Assembly (NCBI RefSeq): GCF_014873535.1
Contig: NZ_JADBEF010000001.1
Coordinates: forward strand, 4,836,001-4,900,000
Source of the DNA: Nonomuraea africana
GTDB taxonomy: Bacteria; Actinomycetota; Actinomycetes; Streptosporangiales; Streptosporangiaceae
DNA: 64,000 bases
Direction of reading: 5' to 3'
The first letter of the stretch is position 1. Each line of letters starts with the position of its first letter. Of this stretch, positions 1 to 8,657 are shown one piece after another. Below the pieces are notes generated by a model. It saw only the letters and a program-made list of their open reading frames with translations, was not told where the DNA came from and did not search any database. Made by a program: the position numbers and the translations under genes.

Positions 1-829
1 CTCGGCCTACGTCACCTCGGCCCTGCTCGACACCGCCGCAGACCTCGGGCTGGCCGGCGAGCTGGGCGACGACCGGCTGCGGATCGCCGGAGTCAAGTTC
101 TACGCCGACGGCACGCTGGGCGGGTGGACCGCCTACTTCCCCGACGGCTACGCCGCCGACTGCTGCCACCACGGGCAGCTCTACCACACGCCCGAGGAGT
201 ACACCGAGCTGATCGGCCGCGCGCACCGGCTCGGCCTGCAGACCGCCACGCACGCGCAGTCGCCGTACGCCATCGGCATGGTGCTCGACGCGGTGGAGAA
301 GGCAGGCCCGCCGTACGGCATGCGGCACCGGATCGAGCACTCGGGGCTGCCCACCGACGAGCAGATCGGCCGCATGGCCGAACTCGGCGTAATCCCCGTC
401 ATGCAGCCCCAGCACCACCTGCGCACCGGCGACGGCACGATCACCGCGGTCGGCGAGCTCGGACACCGCTACAACCCGGCGGGGCTCTGCGCCGCGGCGG
501 GCGTCCCCGTCGTCTTCAGCTCGGATGCGCCGGTCGCCCAGCCCGACCCGCTGGAGGCGGTCGCCGCGGCCGCCACCCGCACGACCGTCCTCGGCACCGT
601 GCTCGGCGGCCCCGAGCTGCGGCTGACAGTACCCGACGGGCTTCGCGCGCACTCGATCGCGGCGGCGCGGGCGCTGCGCCGCGAGCACGCGGTGGGCTCG
701 CTCGAGCCGGGCAAGCTCGCCGACTTCGCCGTCATGGACGGCGACCCCACCACGGCCCAGCCGGCGGAGCTGAGCGCGATCCGGGTCACGCAGACCTGGA
801 TCGGCGGCCGCATGGCCTGGTCGGCCTGA
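1..829 (+). CDS. Amidohydrolase family protein (YtcJ-like), 5'-truncated by window edge
   Basis: The reading frame is open from base 2 and ends at TGA 827-829, so only the C-terminal ~275 residues are present. The text reads like the C-terminal half of an amidohydrolase-3/YtcJ-type metal-dependent hydrolase: a G-V-K-F-Y-A-D-G-T-L-G strand, a T-H-A-Q histidine segment, an R-I-E-H segment that normally supplies a metal ligand, S-S-D-A-P with the catalytic Asp, and the C-terminal G-S-L-E-P-G-K-L-A-D-F-A-V hallmark of the family. Such enzymes cleave amide or ester-like bonds, usually in the cytoplasm; the substrate cannot be inferred. The MHS transporter gene starts 27 bp downstream, probably in the same operon, suggesting uptake and hydrolysis of one small substrate. 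Confidence 0.85.
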   Translation, partial: SAYVTSALLDTAADLGLAGELGDDRLRIAGVKFYADGTLGGWTAYFPDGYAADCCHHGQLYHTPEEYTELIGRAHRLGLQTATHAQSPYAIGMVLDAVEKAGPPYGMRHRIEHSGLPTDEQIGRMAELGVIPVMQPQHHLRTGDGTITAVGELGHRYNPAGLCAAAGVPVVFSSDAPVAQPDPLEAVAAAATRTTVLGTVLGGPELRLTVPDGLRAHSIAAARALRREHAVGSLEPGKLADFAVMDGDPTTAQPAELSAIRVTQTWIGGRMAWSA

Positions 830-856
830 CCCACATCCCGCCCGGAGGAACCCCCC

Positions 857-2146
857 ATGACCAACAAGAACAGGTCGGCACTGGCGGCGCTGGTCGGCAC
901 CTCGATCGAGTGGTACGACTTCTACGCCTTCGCCACGGCCGCCGCGATCGTCTTCAACCAGGTCTTCTTCCCCCCGGACATGTCGCCGTTCGTCAGGACC
1001 GTGGCCTCGTTCGGCACGTTCGCGGTCGGCTTCCTGCTCAGGCCGCTCGGCGGGATCATCTTCGGCCACATCGGCGACCGCATCGGCCGGAAGAACACAC
1101 TGGTCACCACGCTGCTCATGATGGGCGTCGCCTCGTTCGCGATCGGGCTGCTGCCCACGTACGCGCAGATCGGCGCCTGGGCGCCGCTGATGCTGGTGGC
1201 GCTCAGGCTGGTGCAGGGCATCGCGTTGGGCGGCGAGTGGGGCGGGGCCGTGCTGGTCGCCGTGGAGAACGCGCCGCCGGGGCGCCGCGCGTTCTTCGGC
1301 TCATTCGCCCAGCTCGGCTCCTCCGTCGGGGCCCTGCTGTCCACGGGGGCGTTCAGCCTGATGAGCTCCTTCGGCGACGAGGCGTTCGTCTCGTGGGGGT
1401 GGCGCGTGCCGTTCCTGCTGTCGGCCGTCCTCGTGGTCATCGGCCTGGTGATCAGGCTGAAGCTCGAGGAGGCGCCCGCGATGAAGCAGGTGCGCGCGGA
1501 GCGGGCCGTCGCCGACACGCTGCCCGTGCGCGAGGTGCTGCAGAAGTCGTGGCGCACCGTCCTGCTCGGCGTCTTCGCCCTGGCCACCGCCACCGGCGGC
1601 TACTACATCACCACCACCTTCCTGCTCACCTACGGCACGGGCACGCACGGTCTCTCCGAGGCCATGCTGCTCAACGGCCTGTCGCTGGCCGCCTTCCTCG
1701 AACTGCTGGTCACGCCCGTGCTGTCGTTCTACGCCGACAAGGTCGGACCGCACCGCATGGTCATCGCCGGGCTGATCGGCGTGGTCGTGCTGTCGATCCC
1801 GCAGTTCCTGGTGCTCGGGACCGGCAGCGTCGCCCTCATCTACCTGGCGTTGCTGGCCATGCGCTTCGCGATGTCCGCGCTGTACGGGCCGGTCGCGACC
1901 GTCCTGGCCGAGGGCTTCGCCGCGCGGGTCCGCTACACCGGGATCTCGCTGTCGTACCAGGTCTCGACCATGGTCTTCGGCGGGCTCTCCCCCATCGTGG
2001 CGGCGACGCTGGCGGTGTGGGCGGGCGGGAGCTTCTGGCCGGTCGCCGGGCTGCTGATGGCCATCTCGCTGATCGGCGTGTACTGCACGGCCCGCCTCAA
2101 GCACCACGAGGCGCTGGTCGCCTCCTCGGGGCGGGTCGAGATCTGA
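857..2146 (+). CDS. MFS transporter, metabolite:H+ symporter (MHS) family
   Basis: 429 residues, about 12 hydrophobic segments. The N-terminus carries the MHS signature G-T-S-I-E-W-Y-D-F-Y, followed by R-P-L-G-G-I-I-F-G-H-I-G-D-R-I-G-R-K, the loop 2-3 MFS motif, and G-E-W-G-G-A in TM4-5. These proteins import organic acids or zwitterions with protons. The start is set by a GGAGG at 842-846 eight bases ahead of ATG 857. It follows the amidohydrolase by 27 bp on the same strand and is likely co-transcribed. It is a paralogue in family terms of the transporter at 47930-49246. Confidence 0.88.
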   Translation: MTNKNRSALAALVGTSIEWYDFYAFATAAAIVFNQVFFPPDMSPFVRTVASFGTFAVGFLLRPLGGIIFGHIGDRIGRKNTLVTTLLMMGVASFAIGLLPTYAQIGAWAPLMLVALRLVQGIALGGEWGGAVLVAVENAPPGRRAFFGSFAQLGSSVGALLSTGAFSLMSSFGDEAFVSWGWRVPFLLSAVLVVIGLVIRLKLEEAPAMKQVRAERAVADTLPVREVLQKSWRTVLLGVFALATATGGYYITTTFLLTYGTGTHGLSEAMLLNGLSLAAFLELLVTPVLSFYADKVGPHRMVIAGLIGVVVLSIPQFLVLGTGSVALIYLALLAMRFAMSALYGPVATVLAEGFAARVRYTGISLSYQVSTMVFGGLSPIVAATLAVWAGGSFWPVAGLLMAISLIGVYCTARLKHHEALVASSGRVEI

Positions 2147-2257
2147 TCGTTTCCTCCGTCTCGGCCGTTTCCCGGAGCGGGGCGGGCCCTCGTCGCTAGG
2201 CTTCACCGCCTGTAACGAAAGGCAGTAAACGCGACAAGAGGGAAGAGATACAACGGT

Positions 2258-3157
2258 ATGTGGATCGCATTAGGCGTGGTCGCCGCGCTGGTCATCGGCG
2301 TCGTCCTGTGGTGGAGGTTCCGCGACCCGCTCAGGGGCGAGGACTTCTACAAGTTCCACGTGGAGCGCAGGTGGGCCTGGGAGCTGATTCTCTCGGAGGA
2401 GCAGGAGCAGGCCTTCATGGCCGGGCTCGAGGCCTACGACGACGAGAGGACCGTGTTCCCGCACCGGGACGCAGGGGTGCTGCACGTCTACGACCCGTCG
2501 ATGCTCGTCTCGCTGTTCCTGCTCGCCGAGCGGTTCGCCGCGCTGGGCCCGGCGGCGCTCTCCGATCCGGCGGGCGCCGTACGGCATCTGCTTGACCAGG
2601 CGGCGCAGGCGGAGACGGGAGGGGTGCTGCACCTCGACGACGACTGGATGGGCGAGCCGGTCGACGGCATGGACAAGTACGACTTCACCCGCGAGATGGG
2701 GATGGCGACGCACGCGCAGGGCGTCGACGGCGGCGTCGGCGGCTACGGGGACGAGGACTCCGGCTACGGCATGCTCACCGTGCTCACGGAGATGCCGCAG
2801 CACGTGCGGAGGATGTACGACGAGGCGCACAGCCACGCCTCTCCCGGTGAGATCCGCAACCGCCTCGACGTCTACAAGGCGGTCATCGAGGAGCCCGAGC
2901 CCGAGTTCGTCGCCGGGCTCGATCGCGCCGACGGCGAGCAGAGCCGCTTCACGAACACGCTGATGTACGACTACGGTCGCGTGCTCGCGGCCTACCGGAT
3001 GATCCGCCCGCACCTGCCGCACGCCCAGCCGGTGGACGTCATGTCCGCCGCCCTGGCGCGCATGCTCGCCGACGGGCGGCCCGGCATCACCTGGAGCCGG
3101 CCGCCGTCGCCCGAGCAGCACGAGCGCGCCATGCAGCTGATCTCGACCAGGGGCTGA
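2258..3157 (+). CDS. Hypothetical protein with one N-terminal membrane anchor
   Basis: 299 residues, not recognised. The first ~20 residues are a hydrophobic helix followed by a basic W-W-R-F-R, so the protein is probably anchored with the rest in the cytoplasm or outside. The remainder is soluble, acidic and rich in Asp, Glu and His, including a D-D-D-W segment. Codon 5 is TTA (2270-2272), a rare leucine codon in this GC-rich sequence and hence a possible point of bldA-dependent control. It stands alone between the MHS transporter and the convergent SMI1/KNR4-like gene, whose end lies 17 bp beyond its stop. Confidence 0.6.
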   Translation: MWIALGVVAALVIGVVLWWRFRDPLRGEDFYKFHVERRWAWELILSEEQEQAFMAGLEAYDDERTVFPHRDAGVLHVYDPSMLVSLFLLAERFAALGPAALSDPAGAVRHLLDQAAQAETGGVLHLDDDWMGEPVDGMDKYDFTREMGMATHAQGVDGGVGGYGDEDSGYGMLTVLTEMPQHVRRMYDEAHSHASPGEIRNRLDVYKAVIEEPEPEFVAGLDRADGEQSRFTNTLMYDYGRVLAAYRMIRPHLPHAQPVDVMSAALARMLADGRPGITWSRPPSPEQHERAMQLISTRG

Positions 3158-3173
3158 CCGTGCGGCCGGAGCC

Positions 3174-4871
3174 TCAGCGCCGGCGCCGGGCGAACCTGCC
3201 CGTGAACACCCGGACGCTCCCTGTCCCGCCGGCCAGGTCGGCCGCCCAGCCCACCGCCGTCGCCCGTGAGGGTTCCGGGGCGCGGTAGGCCCGGTCGGCC
3301 GACCACCACCACGTCTTCTCCCTGGGCGGCTCGCCGGCCAGCCCGGCCGCCGCCAGCCCCGCCGGATGATCGGCCTGCTGCCAGAGCTCCTCCCACTGCC
3401 CGTGGCGCAGGCGCAGGTAGAGCAGGCCCTTCAGCTCGCTGATCATCCCGATGTCCCGTACGGCGGCGCCGGACAGATCCAGCCCGTACAGCCGCGGACA
3501 GGACAGCAGCGGCGTCAGGTCCACGGGGCGCTCGGTGCGCAGCGTCAGCAGCCGCAGCGTGGGGTGGCCCTTCAGCGGCGCCAGGTCGATCGCGTCCATC
3601 GCCAGGTCGAGCAGTTCGACCGGCGCGTCGTGCAGCGGCGTCAGGTCCGCCCCCGGGCAGTTCTCCACCGCCACCTGCCACAGCACCGGCGCCCCGCGCA
3701 CCGGCCCGAAGTCGACCCAGGGGGCGTTGCGCACCTTCAGGCGCTGGATCCGCGCGTGCATGCCCCGAATGGTGGCCGCGTCAGGACCGGCGACCGTCAG
3801 CGAGCGGGACTCCTCGTAGACGTCCCGGTTCGGCTCCGCCATGTCGCCGAGGTCGATCCACAGTTCGCCGTGCTCGACCCGGTAGGCCCCCGCCTCCAGG
3901 GCGGCGACGTGCCGCCGCAGCAGACTGGTCACCGAGTCGGCCACGTAGACCGGGCCGTCGTCGTGGTGCAGGCCCATGCGGATGACCTGGCCCGGCCGTC
4001 CGCCCGGGCCCGGCGCCATGTCCACCGCCAGGAAGTCACCGCCGGTGCTGGTGGCGAACGGGATCCAGCGCGGGTGGTCCGACACCCGCCGCAGCGCCGA
4101 CTCCGGGCCCACGGTGGTGATGAGCGGCCGGAGCAGGTGCCGGCGCCAGCTCCGGTCCAAGGCCCACCAGCGGTTCTCCGGACGACACTGGCTCTCCAGC
4201 AGTTCGAGGCCGAACCAGGGGTGCCGGTCCAGGAGGCCCTCGCCGCCGTCGCCGTCGACGAGGGCGTAGAGGGCGCGCAGGTCGTCGGGGAGCGCCGCGC
4301 CGTACCGGCCTCTGAGCTGGGCCTCGAGCCAGGTGCGGCGCGCTTCGGGTATCGCGGGCGGCAGCGCGTACTTGTCGCTGCCCGGACCGCCCAGGATCCG
4401 GTCGCGCTCGCGCAGGTACGCGCCGAGCAGGGCGACGGCCTCCCGCGGATCTCCCGCCGGCGTGGCGTCCGCCGGGCTCTGCTGGAACTCGGCGGGCTCG
4501 GGCGGCAGCGCGTCACGATCGAGCACGTACAGGAAGCCGTGCTCGTCATGGTCCATGCGCTCCAGCGACTCGCTGATCACCGCCTCGAACCGGCCCCTGG
4601 CGGTGACGGTCAGCTCGATGGTGAGGTGGCCGCCCGTCGCCCCCGAGAGCGGATACAGGGCGCTCAGCTCGGGATGCAGGTCGATGTCGGTGGCGCCGTC
4701 CTGGTCGACGTCCCTGGGCTCGAAGGCGAAGCCGCGGTGGCCGGAGCCGTCCGGCCCGGTCGCGAACCCCCGCACCTCGGCCCGCCGCCAGGTCGCCGGC
4801 GCCCCGGCCGCGATCTTCTCGGCCATCGTACGGAGCACATCGGTGATCTGGGACTCGCGATCGTCGGACAC
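3174..4871 (-). CDS. SMI1/KNR4-like domain protein with leucine-rich C-terminal region
   Basis: 565 residues from a GTG start preceded by AAGGGG. Residues ~165-350 look like a SMI1/KNR4 (SUKH) domain: an R-x-T-W-L-E-A-Q-L-x-x-R-Y segment, then L-P-D-D-L-R-A-L-Y-A-L-V-D-G-D-G-G and a W-I-P-F-A central strand. The C-terminal third has repeated L-x-L strands (D-L-T-P-L motifs, L-R-L-L-T-L-R) resembling a short leucine-rich-repeat tract. SUKH proteins are often immunity or regulatory partners in polymorphic-toxin systems, but no toxin gene adjoins it here, so an immunity role is not supported by context. Function remains unknown. Confidence 0.6.
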   Translation of the reverse strand: MSDDRESQITDVLRTMAEKIAAGAPATWRRAEVRGFATGPDGSGHRGFAFEPRDVDQDGATDIDLHPELSALYPLSGATGGHLTIELTVTARGRFEAVISESLERMDHDEHGFLYVLDRDALPPEPAEFQQSPADATPAGDPREAVALLGAYLRERDRILGGPGSDKYALPPAIPEARRTWLEAQLRGRYGAALPDDLRALYALVDGDGGEGLLDRHPWFGLELLESQCRPENRWWALDRSWRRHLLRPLITTVGPESALRRVSDHPRWIPFATSTGGDFLAVDMAPGPGGRPGQVIRMGLHHDDGPVYVADSVTSLLRRHVAALEAGAYRVEHGELWIDLGDMAEPNRDVYEESRSLTVAGPDAATIRGMHARIQRLKVRNAPWVDFGPVRGAPVLWQVAVENCPGADLTPLHDAPVELLDLAMDAIDLAPLKGHPTLRLLTLRTERPVDLTPLLSCPRLYGLDLSGAAVRDIGMISELKGLLYLRLRHGQWEELWQQADHPAGLAAAGLAGEPPREKTWWWSADRAYRAPEPSRATAVGWAADLAGGTGSVRVFTGRFARRRR

Positions 4872-4932
4872 CCGCCCCTTTGTAACACGGCGCGCGCCGA
4901 TACGCGATCACGCGCGTCCCGCGGCGGACCGG

Positions 4933-5140
4933 TCAGGCCCCTTCCAGGACGCGCTCGAACAGGACCAGTTCCGTGCCGGGGCCGTCGTAGCCGGGCACGG
5001 GGGCGCCGACGGCGAACCCCATCCGGCGGTGGAAGGCGATGGACGACGCGTTGCCCGCCGAGGTGACGGCCTTCACCTTCGTCCGGCCGTCGTCGCGGGC
5101 CGTCGAGAGGAACCGGTCGTAGAGAGCGCGTGGCGCTATC
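4933..5140 (-). pseudogene. C-terminal remnant of a GNAT acetyltransferase
   Basis: Translating the minus strand from ~5140 to TGA 4933-4935 gives ~66 residues ending a GNAT fold: A-L-Y-D-R-F-L helix, then V-K-A-V-T-S-A-G-N-A-S-S-I-A-F-H-R-R-M-G-F, which is the typical motif-B region, then the final strand. The acetyl-CoA binding motif A and everything before it are absent, and upstream DNA does not continue the homology. It is the first of a series of truncated genes in this stretch. Confidence 0.7.
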
Positions 5141-5194
5141 TACGGTCATCGCGCCATCTTCGGCCATCGCCCGGGACGGCCTCGAACCCGGGTG

Positions 5195-5224
5195 GCTCGC
5201 CGGCCACGCGTCGGGCCGGCGAGC
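5195..5224. terminator. Perfect 11-bp hairpin between two gene remnants
   Basis: GCTCGCCGGCC (5195-5205) and GGCCGGCGAGC (5214-5224) are perfect inverted repeats around an 8-base loop. There is no T-run, so it would be an actinobacterial-type U-less terminator. It sits between the broken acetyltransferase and the broken SIS regulator, close to where both lose homology. Confidence 0.45.
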
Positions 5225-5239
5225 GAAGGGCGGGCTAGT

Positions 5240-5585
5240 TCAGGCGGGTGATGCGGCCCATCGCGACGTGGCGCTCGGCATCTCGCACTCGGGCACCACC
5301 GCCGAGGTCGTCGAGCCGCTGACCATCGCGAAGGAACGCGGCGCCACCACCATCGCGGTGACGAACTTCCCGCGCAGCCCGCTCGCGGAGGTCGCCGACA
5401 TCGTGCTCACCACCGCGGCCAGGGACACCCCCTTCCGCGCCGGAGGGGTGGCCGCCCGCCATACCCAGATGCTCGTCCTGGACTGCCTGTACATCGGCGT
5501 CGTCCAGCGCACCCACGAGACCAGTGACCAGCTGCTGACCGCCGCCACGGAGGCGGTCGCCAAGCACCGCCTGCCCCAACGCTGA
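5240..5585 (+). pseudogene. C-terminal remnant of a MurR/RpiR-type SIS-domain regulator
   Basis: About 110 residues from ~5250 to TGA 5585 match the second half of an RpiR-family sugar-phosphate regulator: V-A-L-G-I-S-H-S-G-T-T (phosphosugar-binding loop), T-I-A-V-T-N strand, P-L-A-E-V-A-D-I-V-L-T-T, then the C-terminal helix. The N-terminal helix-turn-helix (~100 residues) and the first SIS strand are missing and no plausible start or ribosome site precedes the fragment. In intact loci such regulators control amino-sugar or MurNAc uptake, consistent with the sugar-binding lipoprotein and sugar kinase that follow. Confidence 0.72.
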
Positions 5586-5598
5586 CCCAGGAGCCCCC

Positions 5599-5820
5599 AT
5601 GCGTCTGGCAATCCTCGCGGCCGCTACAACCCTGCTCGCCGCCGCGGCCTGCGCCCTCAGCTCACCCTCGACCCCCACTCAGACCAACGACAAGGTGACG
5701 CTTTCCATCTGGGGCTGGGGATCCGAGGAGAACTACGAGAAGATGTTCGCCTCGTACGAGAAGCTCAACCCCGGTGTCGACATCGACGCCCGGGCCTTCA
5801 CCACCGCCACCGAGTACGAC
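5599..5820 (+). pseudogene. N-terminal remnant of a sugar ABC transporter substrate-binding lipoprotein
   Basis: ATG 5599 follows the SIS fragment by 13 bp, with GGAG at 5589-5592. The first ~75 residues are a normal start of a family-1 solute-binding lipoprotein: hydrophobic signal with an A-A-A-C lipobox (Cys 18), then V-T-L-S-I-W-G-W-G and the E-K-M-F-A-S-Y-E-K-L-N-P helix. Homology stops near 5815, where the kinase gene begins; the frame runs on through the kinase as nonsense. About 350 residues of the lipoprotein and any permease genes have been lost. Confidence 0.75.
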
Positions 5821-5827
5821 ACGACTG

Positions 5828-6805
5828 ATGCTCTTCGCCGGGGTCGACGCGGGCGGCACCACCACCCGCGTCGCCGTACACGACGCCTCCGGCGCCAGGG
5901 CCGGATACGGGACGGCCGGCGGCGGCAACCCCGCCGCGCACGGGAGCGTCGCGGCAGGGGCGGCCGTCGCGGCCGCGCTGCGCCAGGCGCTCCACGGCCT
6001 CGACTCGGCCAGGGTGACCGCGTCCGTGGCGGGCGTGGCCGGCGCGGTCGACGGGTTCGACGCCGTGCTGCGCCGGATCTGGGCCGAGCACGGCCTGCGC
6101 CACTCCCCCAGGCTGGTCAGCGACGTGGACGTCGCCTACGCCGCGGGCACGCGGGCGCCGTCGGGCACGCTGCTGCTCGCGGGGACGGGGGCCGCGGCGG
6201 CCCGGTTCGCCGATCGCGCGCTCGACGGCGTCGCCGACGGTCTCGGGTGGCTGCTGGGCGACGAGGGCGTCGGCTTCTGGATCGGGCGGGCCGGCGTGCG
6301 GGCCGCCGTCCGCGCCATGGACAACGGCGCGCCGTACGGCCCGCTCGCCGAGCTGGTCTCGGCGCGCTTCGGCGCGTCCGGCCCGCCACGGCGGCGGGCC
6401 GAGCACATCGTCAGGCTGGCGCAGGCCGACAGGATGTCGCTGGCCGCCACCGCGCCTCTGGTCGCGCGGGCGGCCACCATGGGCGACCCCCTCGCCGGGG
6501 AGATCGTCCGCGACGCCGCGGGACGCCTGGTGGCCGCCGCCGCCCGGCTGCACCGTTCGGGGCCGATCGTGCTGGCGGGCGGCATCCTGACCAGCGACGG
6601 CCCGGTCCGCCAGGCCGTCCTCGGGCTGCTGACCGGACCAGGTCGCCTACCGGCCTTGCGGGAGGTGCCCTGCGTCGTCACCGCGCGGGACGGGGCGGGC
6701 GCGGCGAGCTGGCTCGCCGCCCTCGACCACCGGGGAGAACGGCGAGCGGGCGACGCCCACCCCCGGTTCACCGACCCTGAGACGAGCCCGACGCCGACCC
6801 CCTGA
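5828..6805 (+). CDS. N-acetylglucosamine kinase-like protein (BadF/BadG/BcrA/BcrD ATPase family)
   Basis: 325 residues from ATG 5828. The N-terminal phosphate-1 loop G-V-D-A-G-G-T-T-T-R is typical of ASKHA-fold sugar kinases; L-L-A-G-T-G-A-A-A forms the phosphate-2 region, and D-G-L-G-W-L-L-G-D-E-G-V-G-F-W is a signature of the GlcNAc/glucosamine kinase group. V-L-A-G-G-I-L near residue 255 is the adenosine loop. It should phosphorylate an amino sugar in the cytoplasm. Its start abuts the broken lipoprotein, so its original operon has been deleted and it may depend on read-through for expression. The C-terminal ~25 residues are low complexity and Pro/Thr rich. Confidence 0.8.
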   Translation: MLFAGVDAGGTTTRVAVHDASGARAGYGTAGGGNPAAHGSVAAGAAVAAALRQALHGLDSARVTASVAGVAGAVDGFDAVLRRIWAEHGLRHSPRLVSDVDVAYAAGTRAPSGTLLLAGTGAAAARFADRALDGVADGLGWLLGDEGVGFWIGRAGVRAAVRAMDNGAPYGPLAELVSARFGASGPPRRRAEHIVRLAQADRMSLAATAPLVARAATMGDPLAGEIVRDAAGRLVAAAARLHRSGPIVLAGGILTSDGPVRQAVLGLLTGPGRLPALREVPCVVTARDGAGAASWLAALDHRGERRAGDAHPRFTDPETSPTPTP

Positions 6806-6907
6806 TCCGACACCACCGACGACCGCGCCGACGGTCGGGACCTCGCAGGAGTCGAGACAAACACACGGGAGTGTTTACCGCCGGTCAGCGGCTTCCGTTC
6901 GCGACGG

Positions 6908-6951
6908 CACCAGCGGCGCTTGAGCCCGGCTCGAGGCGAGCGCGCGACGAT
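6908..6951 (+). promoter_or_regulatory. SARP-type heptamer repeats and -10 box upstream of the DHA2 transporter
   Basis: Heptamers CACCAGC (6908), CTTGAGC (6919) and CTCGAGG (6930) lie at exact 11-bp intervals, then 9 bp, then the hexamer GACGAT (6946-6951). Same geometry as four other promoters in the cluster. The rest of the 299-bp gap 6806-7104 shows only an AAACAC/GTGTTT inverted repeat at 6859-6876. The predicted leader to ATG 7105 would be ~147 nt. Confidence 0.6.
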
Positions 6952-7104
6952 GAGCACGCCTCACGACGGGGAGGGGAGTCACGATTCGGGCCCGGACGCC
7001 GCGAAGAGAGGCCGGCACGCCATGCCCGACCTCACAGAGCCGTCGCACCCGGCGCACCACGGCGACAGGCCCGCGAACGTAACAGGCAAGTAGAAGAGGT
7101 GCAG

Positions 7105-8568
7105 ATGGCGACGAAGGCATCATCCGCGACCACATCCCATGAGTACGCCCCTCGCAGGTGGCTCGCGCTGTTCATCGCCCTCACGGCCGTCTTCATGGAC
7201 CAGCTCGACGTGACGATCGTCAACGTCGCGCTGCCGTACATCCAGGCCGACCTGGACGCGGGCTACTCCCTCGGCCAGTGGGTCCTCGCCGGCTACGCCC
7301 TCGCCTACGCGCTGTTCCTCGTCACCGGAGGACGGCTCGGAGACATCATGGGACGCAAGCGGATCTTCCTCGTCGGCACCGCCGGTTTCACCGTGGCCTC
7401 GGCGCTGGCCGGCCTGTCGCAGAGCGGCGAGATGATGGTCGGTGCCCGGCTGTTCCAGGGGTTGTTCGCCGCGCTCATGGTGCCCCAGGTGCTGTCGGTG
7501 ATCCAGGCGATGTTCCCGCCGCACGAGCGCATCAAGGCGATGGGACTGCTCGGCGTCGCCATCCCGGCCGCCGCCCTCACCGGTCCCTTCGTCGGCGCCC
7601 TGCTCACGGCGGGCCCCGGCTGGCGCTGGATCTTCTGGGTGAACCTCCCGATCGGCCTGCTCACCCTGGTGGGCACCGCGCGGGTGATGCCCGAGACCCG
7701 GTCGGACCGCCCGCTCCGGATCGACGTCCCCGGCATGCTCCTGCTGGGACTCGCGTCGATCATGCTCATGTACCCCCTGGTGCAGGGGCGCGAGATGGGC
7801 TGGCCCACCTGGACCATCGCGTCGATGGCCGCCTCGGTGCCGGTGTTCGTCCTCTTCTACCGCTACCAGCGGCGGCGCGAGCACGCCTCGCCGCTCGTGC
7901 CTCCCGCGCTGTTTCGCAACCGGTCCTTCGTGGCCGGGTCCGTCCTGCTCACGTTGGTCTTCTCCGGCATCATGTCCTACGTTCTCGTGCTGGTGTGGGG
8001 CTTCCAGGTCGCGCACGGCTGGAGCCCGCTGGACATGGCGCTGGCCGGGCTGGGCTGGACGGTCGGCCTCGGCGCCACCGCGAACGTGGCCGTCAAGTTC
8101 GGTCCGCGCATCGGCCGCACGCTCATCGGGACCGGCCTCGGCGTCATGGGCGTGGGGATCTCCCTCCTGATCGTCGTCATCAGGCAGTACGGCTCGGCCA
8201 CCACCACCTGGCACGTCTTCGCGTGCCTGGTCGTGGCCGGCCTGGGCACCGGCCTGATGGTGCCGATCCTGGTGGACCTGATCCTCGCCGGGGTCCCGGT
8301 CCGTGATGCGGGCGCCGGATCAGGGGTGGCGAACGCGACGATCCAGCTGGGCGGGGCCGTCGGGGTCGCGATCATCGGCGTGCTGTTCTTCGGGCTCGCG
8401 GGCGCCGGTCCGCCGGACCGCGCGACCTGGGTCGAGGCGGCCTGGCAGTCCCTGTTCTTCAACGCCGCGGTGTTCTTCGCCGCGATCCTGCTGGTGCCGT
8501 TCCTGCCCCGGCGCACCCGGGCCGGGGAGCCTGCGGCTGCCGAGCGGGCCGTCCCCGGCACGCCATGA
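7105..8568 (+). CDS. DHA2-type (14-TM) MFS drug exporter
   Basis: 487 residues. The segment F-M-D-Q-L-D-V-T-I-V-N-V-A-L-P in TM1 is the DHA2/EmrB-QacA signature (motif D1), followed by the G-G-R-L-G-D-I-M-G-R-K loop and the G-P-x-x-G motif C region in TM5 (L-T-G-P-F-V-G-A-L). About 14 hydrophobic segments. ATG 7105 was chosen over upstream in-frame codons because GAGGTG at 7096-7101 lies just before it and the family N-terminus begins here. Its promoter carries SARP repeats, so it is probably a proton-driven exporter of the polyketide. Export specificity is inferred. Confidence 0.85.
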   Translation: MATKASSATTSHEYAPRRWLALFIALTAVFMDQLDVTIVNVALPYIQADLDAGYSLGQWVLAGYALAYALFLVTGGRLGDIMGRKRIFLVGTAGFTVASALAGLSQSGEMMVGARLFQGLFAALMVPQVLSVIQAMFPPHERIKAMGLLGVAIPAAALTGPFVGALLTAGPGWRWIFWVNLPIGLLTLVGTARVMPETRSDRPLRIDVPGMLLLGLASIMLMYPLVQGREMGWPTWTIASMAASVPVFVLFYRYQRRREHASPLVPPALFRNRSFVAGSVLLTLVFSGIMSYVLVLVWGFQVAHGWSPLDMALAGLGWTVGLGATANVAVKFGPRIGRTLIGTGLGVMGVGISLLIVVIRQYGSATTTWHVFACLVVAGLGTGLMVPILVDLILAGVPVRDAGAGSGVANATIQLGGAVGVAIIGVLFFGLAGAGPPDRATWVEAAWQSLFFNAAVFFAAILLVPFLPRRTRAGEPAAAERAVPGTP

Positions 8569-8657
8569 GATCTCGACCTGCTCACCGGACAGTCATCATG
8601 ACGGGGTTGTCACAGGGGAAAAATCCCGTAATGATCTCGATTGCGGTGGGATATACG

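Noticed and set aside
124..2199. A 691-codon open frame over the amidohydrolase and MHS genes
   Set aside because: Arg/Pro/Gly-rich with no domain; a high-GC shadow of two well-supported genes in other frames.
3174..4871. Toxin-immunity interpretation of the SMI1/KNR4-like gene
   Set aside because: No toxin, RHS or secretion gene lies near it; domain alone is not enough.
5599..6780. A 393-codon frame that looks like a full solute-binding protein
   Set aside because: Only the first ~75 residues are lipoprotein-like; the rest is Arg/Gly-rich out-of-frame reading of the sugar kinase.
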